64,000 nucleotides of DNA from Litoditis marina. Taxonomy: Eukaryota > Nematoda > Chromadorea > Rhabditida > Rhabditidae. Location of the stretch: assembly GCA_964036275.1 (NCBI GenBank), contig OZ038433.1, positions 10,531,009-10,595,008 of the forward strand. Direction: 5' to 3'. A program made the translations under genes and the position numbers. The notes below the pieces were generated by a model. The model worked only from the letters and a program-made list of their open reading frames with translations, ran no database searches and was not told the DNA's origin. Position 1 is the stretch's first letter, and each line of letters opens with the position of its first letter. Shown in pieces: positions 49,720 through 59,216 of the stretch.

Positions 49720-52700
49720 ATGGATGAGGAATATGACGCAATCGTTCTCGGAACCGGCCTCAAGGTAAGTTTTCACTTATCCCGAGTCCATACACCAGCA
49801 AGGTCGTCCGGATAGTCAGAAAAGTTCGAAAAACGGACTACTTTTTAGCCGAAAAGATGAAAATCGGTCTACTTTTTTGGAAAAATCCTAAATTTTCACG
49901 TGTTAATATCAAAAAACGGATTACTTTTTGTCGCTCAGTCAGACCTTACTGGTGTATGCCCGAGTCAGTTGTCTGCCTGTTTCTTTACTAGTTTCTGGTA
50001 CTTCATTGCTGGAAGAACAAATCTTTGCGCTCCGCGTATGATTTGCGAAAACACGCGTGATACCCCGCGAAATAGTGGTCGAATCACGAAAATTTGCAGT
50101 GGAATTCAGCACCACAAAAATTTCGCAAAATATGCTCAATGTATTTAGTCAAACACTCCCAAACCTGCTATAAAACACCTTTACAAAAATGACGTATAAA
50201 TCTTGAAATCCAGTCAAATTAGAGAGTATGTTGTTTGATTACAGGAGTGCATCATCTCTGGAATGTTGTCTGTGTCTGGAAAGAAGGTGCTCCACATTGA
50301 CAGAAACAACTACTATGGAGGAGAGTCTGCGTCTCTGACTCCGCTCGAGCAGCTCTATGAAAAGTTCCTAGGTTGGTTTTGGTTCGAAGTGAGACTATTC
50401 TTTCAAAAGCAGCCTTTTTTTGTTCGCATCGAAAGAAGAATTTTTCCTACTGTTGATGAGAAGGGAGCATCTTTTCTTTTCCTGGTTTTCTGACTTTTTG
50501 GGCAACTCTACTTGAGTATGTTCGAAGTTTGTCTATTTCTCCAATTTTTTTCATCAGGGACAGATAAACTATGTTAACCTAATGGGCTGGTCTGAGTACT
50601 CGCTTTGAACTACCCGATTTCCGAAAGTAGCTAAAAGTGGCGGTCAAGCGAGTTTCTCTGATGTGCATTGCCTACTTTGAGGTCCCAACGCCAAGCCCCC
50701 TACTGAGATGGGTCGCGGTCGTGACTGGAATGTGGACCTGATCCCCAAGTTCCTCATGGCCAACGGTTCTATGGTCAAGTTGCTGATTCATACCGGAGTC
50801 ACGCGGTACCTCGAGTTCAAGTCGGTCGAGGCCTCCTACGTGTACAAGGGAGGAAAGGTGAGGGGCTGTTTATAGATGGGAAAAATGTTGATAGAAGATA
50901 TGAGCGAATATTTTAGATTGATTTTCCTGTGCTGTCACGTATTGATCTGATCTCACTCGATGATTTTATGAAAGTCCGAAGTGTTGGTTGCTGAGAAGTG
51001 TCAGGAGTAACGTTGACCACCAGTGGCGCTATTCACGAAGCTAAAACGTCCCCCCCCCCTACCCCTAACCCGTGCAAATATGAAAATTGTCTGGTAGGTC
51101 AAAAGGGAGCAGAACAGCGAGAACATGACTTTGGTGACTACAGTCACAGGAGCATTGCTGACATTTTTTCTGGATTTCTTCTAGATGTCTCTTGATCTAT
51201 TTGCCGGTCAACATGAGTAACCTCTTGCAGGTGTACAAGGTGCCAGCCGATGAGATGGAGGCCCTTTCAACTAGTCTGATGGGAATGTTCGAGAAGAGAC
51301 GCTTCAAGAAGTTCCTCTGCTGGGTCCAGTCGTTCGACCCCAACAACAAGGAGACCTGGAACGGACTTGACCCCGAGGTCAACACCATGCAGCAGGTACG
51401 GCTACAAATGAAAGTTCTAATTGAAATGTTTATAGTTCAAAAGAATAGTTAAGAGTAAAACTAATATAAGTGGTACCTTTCTCCTCTACCCCTAAACACT
51501 AGTTCTTGATGGTAATTTAATTTATGACTAATCGTTGCGGGAGTAGTGGCCCAGTTGTCTTATTTTATTCAATTAAAAGTTCAACTAGTAGTGGTAGTTT
51601 TATTATCTGTCACTAAATAACTTATTTGATTTGATTTTGTTAAGGTGTACGAGAAGTTCGGTCTGGACGAGAATACCGCTGACTTCACCGGACACGCACT
51701 CGCTCTCTACAGAAATGACGAGTAAGTTGGGTTTTGTCCTCTCGGGAACTATCAACTTAGTCACAGCCATACACAAGCAAGGTTGTCCGAATAGTCAGAA
51801 AAATTCAAAAAACGGACTACTTTTCAGCCGAAAACATGAAAATCGGTCTAGTTCTGATGAAAAACTTTAAATTTTCACGTGTTCACATCTGAAAACGGCT
51901 TACTTTTTGTCGCTTAGTCAGACCTTACTGGTGTATGGTCACAGCTTCTTATTTGGAAGAAGTAGTGGACTTGTATACTCCTTTTCTTTTTTTCTAGCGC
52001 TGAATATAGATTGAATGAATTGGCAGTACGGCGACAATCGGTAATCGGTCGAGAGTTGTATTTTCATGAAAATCCAGTATGCCTCAATTTTGAGTATTTG
52101 ATTTTTCTATTTCCAGGCACAAGCAGCAGCCATTCGGCCCCGCCGTCGAGAAGATTCGTCTCTATTCGGACTCTCTGGCCCGATATGGAAAGTCGCCCTA
52201 CCTGTACCCGTTGTACGGTCTTGGAGAACTACCTCAGGTTAGCAAATAGACTTATTTCGCGTTACTGAGGCTGAGGCAGTTTTAAAATCTATCTCGGAAA
52301 ATTTGGCCTTTTTTGCGGAGTTTTGAAATTTTACGAATCGAATATAGGTTGTTTGTGTTTATAGCAGTGTGTTTTTACTCGATGTTTAGGGAATCTGGAG
52401 CCTAAACTTGAAGGAATATCTGCATTCGAATGAGCCGAGCTAACAAGACACAGGGCTTCTTGATAGTCTTCGATGTTTTGTGTTTCACGCAGTAAAATAT
52501 ACAGAAATAGGAGAATAAAGTTGACTAGATAGAGTTCTTGCATAGTAGAACTAATTAATATAGACCATCTACCAGAGGCCAAAGCTATATTATTGCTTAA
52601 ATACGTTTGCAATGCAATCATCATTTTGCTCCAGGGCTTCGCTCGTCTGTCGGCCATCTATGGAGGTACGTACATGTTGGACAAACAGGTGGACAATCTG

Positions 52701-54402
52701 ATCATTGAGAACGGAAAGGTGGTCGGAGTCAAGTGCGGAGAGGAGACGGTTCGCGGAAAACAGGTACGGATGGAGATTTGTAATTTTATACTTTTAAAAG
52801 TGTTAAATACGGTTGTAAATGCAAGTTTTGTAAATTACGTACAAGTAATCAAGTACGGGACGGAGATAAGGATAGATAATACTTTTACTTAGTTTCAGCT
52901 GGAAAATGAGCGCAGAGATAGTTTTCTACATTAACTATTTTTACTTGCAATTATTGTGACTGTGTTCTCAGGTGTACTGTGACCCCTCGTACGTGCCGGA
53001 CCGTGTGAAGAAGGTTGGTCAGGTGGTGCGAGCCATTTGTCTGTTGAACCATCCTATTCCCGGATCGAACGATGCCCAGTCGTGCCAGATTATCATTCCA
53101 CAGAAGCAGGTCGGACGCCACTTTGGTGAGTTGCTGGTGTTGTTTTGAGTCTGTTAGATTTATTTATTACGTGAAAAAAACGGACCATTTGAAGATGATA
53201 GAAAACACAGTGGGTCAAAAATGGAAAATATGTTGACTTAGTGTTGGAATGGGCGTGAAGTTCACCCGAAGTACAGTACAGTAGTTTTAATCTGTCAGAA
53301 TTCGAAGTTCTAGAATTATGAGTGCAGTTTGACAGTGATATTACTTCACACATGTATCATTTGTGAACCAAGTAGTTGCTCTTCAAACTGGAAATTACCA
53401 CGTTTTTAGTCGGAGTCGATTTAAGTTTAGGAAGAAAAAAGAGAGTGAATTAGTCATCAATTGCTTCAGACATCTACGTCTCGTGCTGCTCGAACACGAA
53501 CATGGTGACCCCTAAGGGATGGTTTGTGGCCATGGTCTCTACCACAGTGGAGACGAACAACCCGGAGGCCGAGATTCTACCCGGACTCCAGCTGCTCGGA
53601 ACCATTGCCGAGAAGTTGGTTTTCCTCTTGGTTGGGGACAAATCTAGCCGTTATAGTCCATTATAGTAGAGCAAAAGGGTAGTGGAATAGTTGACGTCAG
53701 TTTTCATCTATTCGCTCATTTATGTATACTTTATTAGGAAGAATGATTTTTGGTGCTTTCGAGCGTAGTGTGCATTTACCGTTCCATTTGAAACTAGTCT
53801 TTTCCAGGAATAATGATTGTGCGAAATTGGTTCATGAACTTTTTGTGTTCTCGGCTAAATCAGTATGGTCGAGATAACAAATAACAAGGCACGGTATGAA
53901 AGCCATTTACAAATCAACCAATGTTTTGCAACTACTGGCCCGATGGTGGAAAACTTATTCTGAATCAATTTGTCTATTCAGGTTCATCTCGGTGTCTGAT
54001 GTCTACCAGCCATTGGACAATGGTCAGGAGTCACAGATCTTCATCTCTGAGTCATACGATGCCACCACTCACTTCGAAACCACCTGCAAGGTTTGTTTCC
54101 CTTTTTCAATCATGATGATTTTGTTACTTCGTTTTGAACGTATTAGTTTAACTAGATTCGAATTCACTGCATGTTTCTAACATTTGATACTCCAACCAAA
54201 CGCAGCTCACTTTTCCATAATTGAAGTTGCCATTTCACAATGTGAGAAAACCACGTGCTAAATCGCAGTAATTAGATATATCAATTTTATCATTATGTAT
54301 CTCAACACTTTTCAGGACGTACTGGACATCTTCCATCGCGGAACCACGAACGAGTTCGATTTCACGAAGATCACTCATCTCAGCCTGGAGGACAACGAAT
54401 AG
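49720..54402 (+). CDS. gdi-1: Rab GDP dissociation inhibitor (GDI-1)
   Basis: GDI extracts prenylated GDP-bound Rab proteins from membranes and recycles them through the cytosol. Eleven exons: 49720-49764, 50245-50371, 50682-50857, 51231-51395, 51645-51721, 52117-52237, 52635-52763, 52972-53125, 53470-53614, 53982-54090, 54316-54402; 444 residues, complete and of normal length. Conserved regions: FAD-fold start [90 protein letters not shown], and the C-terminal [14 protein letters not shown]. Exon 51645 uses a TTAAG acceptor. Introns 1 and 5 each carry one copy of the same 170-bp hAT-like element. It appears to be the last gene of the operon; ATTAAA at 54923-54928 is a possible poly(A) signal. 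Confidence 0.96.
49781..49966. mobile_element. 170-bp hAT-like MITE, copy 1, with perfect 8-bp duplication
   Basis: The element spans 49789-49958 in gdi-1 intron 1. Ends are CATACACCAGCAAGG and CCTTACTGGTGTATG (one mismatch as inverted repeats). The flanking CCCGAGTC occurs exactly on both sides (49781-49788, 49959-49966). Inside are three CGGNNTACTTTTT motifs. It matches the copy at 51768-51937 over its full length. Confidence 0.88.
51760..51945. mobile_element. 170-bp hAT-like MITE, copy 2, with perfect 8-bp duplication
   Basis: The element spans 51768-51937 in gdi-1 intron 5, the same length and orientation as the copy in intron 1. The flanking GTCACAGC is exact on both sides (51760-51767, 51938-51945). 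Differences from copy 1 are scattered substitutions. Two copies with different exact duplications confirm the borders. Confidence 0.88.
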
Positions 54403-56266
54403 ACGAAAGATGCTTCTTCTTCTGCGATGATTAGCCGGTACCACTTGAACTCCCAGTAGAGATATGTTGTCAGGGTTGCTTTTGGGTGCGAAAGTTTCCC
54501 CGTTTGGTTATCTAACACACATTTTGTACTCGTCCAACATACATATTGTACCTTTAGTTGTATTTAAGTGAGTTATTATGAGTAGTGCATGTTCTGCATC
54601 TGTGTAGTTGTACCCTCAAGTACGACTACTCGGGTGTGAGCAGCCTATGCCTATGCCGTTTCGCTTTGTAGGCCTTGTTTGGTTGTGAGCCTGACGCGCT
54701 CGCTATTCATATGAACTTTCTATGTAATTTATTCTATTTATTCATCTGTATAATTGCTTTTATCTCTTTTCTTCTTCGAGTTGTGCATTGTCGGTGGTCT
54801 GTCGTCATGTTATATAAGATTGTGATAATCCCGTAGTCTCGGCTTCGTTTTTAACTCGCTTTTCAGTCTGGTGGTTTTTGTCTATCTCTGCCCTCAATCC
54901 CTGTTTACGTCCGTTTTGCATTATTAAAGTTTTCTGTTTCGTTTTGGTTTGTTCGTTGCTATCAGGACGGCGTCTTCACTTCTCTTGGAGGTAAATAACA
55001 GCTGAGTAATAATTTAAACGAGAGAAAAGACCAGATCTTAGTTGATAAAATCAAAGACACAATCTAGTACGTTTGCGTGCACTATAAAAATGTTCTAGGA
55101 GAATGATAGTAAAACGCGGGAACAAAGTAGTTCCGCTAAAAACGAGAGGATAGCATAACTGAAAGTGTGATCAATAAATAGTTCTGGCGAACCTACAAGA
55201 CATTTAATTTCAGAGTTTTGTTGGTTTCCGAAAACTGGTCTCACAGTAAACAATAACTGAGAAACAGAAAAAAGGAACACTAGTATATGACTAACACAAC
55301 CCGTTTGTTTTGACATTTTCGTGACTCATTATTTGTCTAGTCAAGTAAATAGTCAGCCATCTTATTGTGCTTAGGAAAATATGTACTTTACATAGTTTCG
55401 ACCGTCATTTTCATAAAGATTGCTGTAGTCTTCCCCGAGAATCGTTAATCGAGCGTAAGGTAATCCTAGATTCCCTTACGGCTCCGCGAATTACAGTAGT
55501 GAATTCAAAATAGAACTCTAGTTACAGTCAACTAAGCTTGTTCAGTAAAATATCGAACTTAGTTCATCTTCATCAAGTCATTGAGACGAAAACTATTCAT
55601 TTCTTTCGTTTCAATGACTCATATACATTACAGATCAAGATCCCGCCCACCGAGCCAGGAGGTGCACGACGGACGTGACCGTGACCGGCTTTCCCCTTTT
55701 CTCCTTCTCAACGTCCTTTACTATTTGATATTTAATGTTCTACTCATTCTTCGATTGTTGTGTCAAAGCTAATAAAAATGCCTGACAAACCCCGTTTTAT
55801 GTTCTCTCTTCTCTTGATTCCCTACATGGGAATCAAAATGTTTGGGGGTTTACCCCCCTCGTTTTGGCGAGTTAGTTTCATGATTTGGAAATTTTCGAAC
55901 TCGACTTCAACAACCCTAGTTGTTATCAACAGAGTTGAAAATGAGAGCATGAAAACTGAAGAAGAAGAATTTCTGACCTTCGTTTTCATGTTGAAGATCG
56001 TTTGAAATGACACACCGCGGAAAATGATGGATACAGTATATATGACCTCGTCAGTTTAAGCAAATTGTAAAAGTGTCATTATTTTTCTATAGAACAAGCG
56101 TAAATTCATTATACAGAAAATAACACGCCTGCTGTGGTTACATTCACGGTTGTAGAACTGAGAAGTTTTGGGCCTTTTACATGTTATTTAATCACTTACT
56201 ACTCTATAGTGATGTGGTAATTGGCCTGTTTGTGCTATCAAATCAATCACGTTGAAAACCGACGAA
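54403..56266. other. gdi-1 3' UTR and intergenic sequence
   Basis: The gdi-1 3' UTR probably runs to about 54945 (ATTAAA at 54923). Beyond it I see no supported gene. A G5/C6 hairpin (gggggtttacccccc) lies near 55845-55860, and a fragment of the GGGTTGTTAA/cgagtttt element at about 55880-55917. Confidence 0.5.
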
Positions 56267-56558
56267 ACGAAACTGGGTGAATTCTATATCTAACCGGGTT
56301 TTTAGGTAACCTAACCCTTTTTTGGTAACCTATTTTTCAGGTTACCTCAGTAGGTAACCGGTTGGTAACCTAAAATGAAAAACCGGTTACCAGTTTTTCT
56401 AACGCAAAATGTGGTTTTTACCGTTAGTTTGAACGGTAACCGGATTTTAGTTTCAGGTTACTTCCAGGTTACCTACCAAGGTAACCTGAAAAAGAGGTTA
56501 CCAAAAAAGGGTTAGGTTACCTAAAAACCCGGTTAGTTGTAGAATTGGCCACGAAACT
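56267..56558. mobile_element. GGTTACC palindromic element, copy 3 (276 bp) with 8-bp duplication
   Basis: The element spans 56275-56550: GGGTGAATTCTATATCTAAC at one end, GTAGAATTGGCC at the other. Nearly the whole length can fold back through GGTAACC/GGTTACC arms. ACGAAACT is repeated exactly at 56267-56274 and 56551-56558. The 8-bp duplication points to a hAT-type transposase. Confidence 0.8.
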
Positions 56559-56787
56559 GGGATGATGTTGTTTTTTGTATAGGTATTGCGATGTGTTGAT
56601 CAATTACCCGTTCATATCAGGACATCGACTGTCAACTTTGTTTGGTTTACTCACCTTCTATTCAAATAATCAATAATTCACATCATGTTTCAATTCATTT
56701 GAAGTGAAGTTTTAATCTGTCTCAAGTAACTTTTCATTTTAAGCTTAATCCTCCGTTCTCTTCTGAATTTGATTTGAGGAAAAATAC

Positions 56788-57070
56788 CAGGCGGCGTAGC
56801 AAACTCGTATGAGTCCCATGAGATTCTCATGAACACCTCTTGATCTACTCACGAGCATGAGGTATCTCATGAGATTTTTGAGGAATAGCTACGCCGCCAG
56901 GCGGCGTAGCAATCCATCCATTCTCATGAGAAGTTCATATGATTTTCTCATGAGGTACCTCATGAGCTACTCGTGAACTCTCAATGTTGTAGCACAGCAA
57001 TCAATAGCATCTCACGAGAAGTTCGTATGATATTCATCATAAGATTTTGGAGGGATTGCTACGGCGCCAG
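56788..57070. mobile_element. Two head-to-tail CTCATGAG elements separated by CAG
   Basis: Element 1 (56791-56897) and element 2 (56901-57067) each start GCGGCGTAGCAA. They end CTACGCCGC and CTACGGCGC. CAG stands before, between and after them (56788, 56898, 57068). Both are full of CTCATGAG and related palindromes. Element 2 is close to the copy at 62218-62382 (167 and 165 bp). Nothing further is recognised at 57071-57283 apart from the shared 24-bp segment at 57154-57177. Confidence 0.75.
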
Positions 57071-57283
57071 AGGCGCTAAAGTGGAATCACAATCTCGGAG
57101 TTGTAGTCTGATCGGAGTTAGACCACCTATTTTGAATTCACACTTGAATGTGACAGGATCAAACTACAAACACAGCGGTTCAGGACCAGATGTGCAGTAT
57201 CCACCCGCTTTCCCCTGGGCGTACCTTCTAATTTGCCAAATGTCTTGTGAGATGATCTCTTGCTCGTGATTAAAGTTGATGAG

Positions 57284-57463
57284 ATACTTTGCACATCCTA
57301 TGATGTTCCCTACTCACTATGAATTCATATACTTTGCACATCCTATGATGTTCCCTACTCACTATGAATTCATATACTTTGCACATCCTATGATGTTCCC
57401 TACTCACTATGAATTCATATACTTTGCACATCCTATGATGTTCCCTACTCACTATGAATTCAT
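57284..57463. repeat. Perfect tandem repeat, 4 x 45 bp
   Basis: Four identical units beginning atactttgcacatcctatga and ending cactatgaattcat at 57284, 57329, 57374 and 57419. The 45-bp period is a multiple of three, and one frame on each strand is open across it (plus: YFAHPMMFPTHYEFI; minus: SREHHRMCKVYEFIV). There is no start context or homology to support a gene. 57464-57907 shows nothing recognisable. Confidence 0.95.
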
Positions 57464-57907
57464 TGCAAACATATTATGTCAATAAATCACCTCACCAGTC
57501 CCAAGGGAACTTTGGCAACGCGCCAGCGAAATTTCAAGGCTGTGTAAGAGGTTGTTCAGTGTTCACCTAGTGATGAAACAGTGTTTTATAAAATCTGTGC
57601 CTTTCCGAAACGGCGATTGGTCTACCTCTAAAATTTGAGATTCATAGGCAGACCGAAGCAGACGTGTACGGCGCAGTTTGCCCTATCCGCTGGGACTTTG
57701 ATTTCGATACTTTTCGGTCGAAATTCCTATTCTACAAGAAAGATTTGGTCACTCCGCATTTCTTTTGACGATTTCCACGCCACATCATAGGACCCGAGTT
57801 TATGTTGTCTCCTTCTCGTCAAACCGTCCTTGATGCATGTAATTCTGTACCATAAACAGGTTGCACGTGGTCGCGCACGCATAAAACCAAATTGCTCATA
57901 AAAGTGG

Positions 57908-58312
57908 TATTCTCGACCGCGCGCAGAGACAGTATATGAGTCTATTCCACGCATGTTTCATTCAACCCTTTACAGTATATCATACCTGGCCGTTTACAAA
58001 TATTGTTAAAGGAACATTCTGTTTCAGTTCTAGAATAGATCAAAAACTTCAAAACACAAAGCGTAGGTTTCGTATTTGAAAATTACAAAGGGGCTGTTTT
58101 TTTGTTCGCGCGGAGACACAGTGTGAGCCTATTTCACGTATGTTTCATTTCCTTTCTGTAAATAGAACCTGGTCATTCACACACATTGTAAGAGTGATAC
58201 TCTTGAACAAATTGTAAATTTGACAATACATTAGATTTTTCGTACTGGAAACTTACATTGACGTTGGATTCTCGACCGCGTGACCGAGAAGACACCGTAT
58301 AATTCTCGCGAC
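57908..58312. repeat. Diverged tandem repeat of about 165-195 bp, three copies
   Basis: Segments starting tctcgaccgcgcgcagagac (57911), gttcgcgcggagacacagtg (58104) and tctcgaccgcgtgaccgaga (58270) share order and flanks (acgcatgtttca / acgtatgtttca; then cttacattg-like stretches). The copies are heavily diverged. Confidence 0.5.
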
Positions 58313-58748
58313 CCTTGTCAGATCACCATTTCACCCAAATTTCACGTCACCCATTTTTCTGTTCTCATCTGCATTGAAACACAATCTTTTGGGCATCGGT
58401 TGGTTGTAGGTACTTGGTGATATTTTCGAATTTTCACCAATAGAGTGTGAATCGACTGGATTTGGTGACTTAATCTGTACGAAACGAACCCATTTTTGTT
58501 GTTTTGTAAACTGAATGTTCATGTGTAATGTATTCATAGTATATAAAAATCAGTTGCAGCCTGAAAATAAATCCAGTCGTACAGGCTCAGATATAGCCGC
58601 CATTTTCCCCATAGAGACAGCAGAGGGCTCGATTGAGCAATGTTCAGAACGATTGGCGCCGATTTTCTGTGATTAGCAAACTGCAATAGCTAGAGCACGC
58701 AGTCGCAGGTCGATGAGACGGCAGACACTCTGAGATATCGGCGCCTCT

Positions 58749-59025
58749 CTGACCCGCACACTCTCTCGTCGAGGTCGCTACAAAAGTGGCCTGCTAATTC
58801 TCAGACAATTCCCAGCCAATTGGCCAGCCACTTTTTTATTGGCTGAACGAGAGAGTGTGCAGGTCAGAGAGACGCAGACTGTCTTAGCCTGTCTGCGCGT
58901 CATTGACCTGCATGCTCTCTCGTTTTTGTAGCTGGCCAATTGCAGAAAATTGGCGCTAATCGTTCCGAGTTGGCAGCGAGCGGTCGTTGATTATCTGCCA
59001 ACAGACAAGAGAGTGTGCAGATCAA
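58749..59025. repeat. Four alternating copies of a CGAGAGAGTGTGCAGGTCA motif upstream of urocanase
   Basis: Copies of about 20 bp at 58749-58768 (minus), 58848-58867 (plus), 58904-58922 (minus) and 59006-59025 (plus) form nested inverted repeats. GGCCAGCCAC/GTGGCCTGC sequences lie between them. The block ends about 190 bp before the urocanase ATG, so it lies in that gene's promoter region. Whether it is a regulatory array or a degraded fold-back transposon cannot be told from sequence alone. Confidence 0.6.
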
Positions 59026-59185
59026 ACATACGCAGACGAGCTGGCCGCTCGCCGTATTGACCGTACACTGTCCACAACGGTTTGACAGAGCCTATACGAG
59101 TGTTGCTTAGCCTTGTATGTTTTCCAATGTTGTGGATCGCAAATTTCGTTGAAAATTGGCATTTTCTGGTTTCATCAAATGAGGC

Positions 59186-59195
59186 TGGATTTTAG
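59186..59195 (+). promoter_or_regulatory. Likely spliced-leader acceptor of the urocanase gene
   Basis: TGGATTTTAG ends at 59195, 21 bp before the first ATG. No upstream exon with a matching donor is evident. This is an inference from position and consensus. Confidence 0.45.
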
Positions 59196-59216
59196 GTTGC
59201 AAGAACTTTACATAAC

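Noticed and set aside
57276..57485. Possible small protein genes across the 45-bp repeat on either strand
   Set aside because: The frames are open only because the period is a multiple of three. There is no conserved domain, splice context or start support.
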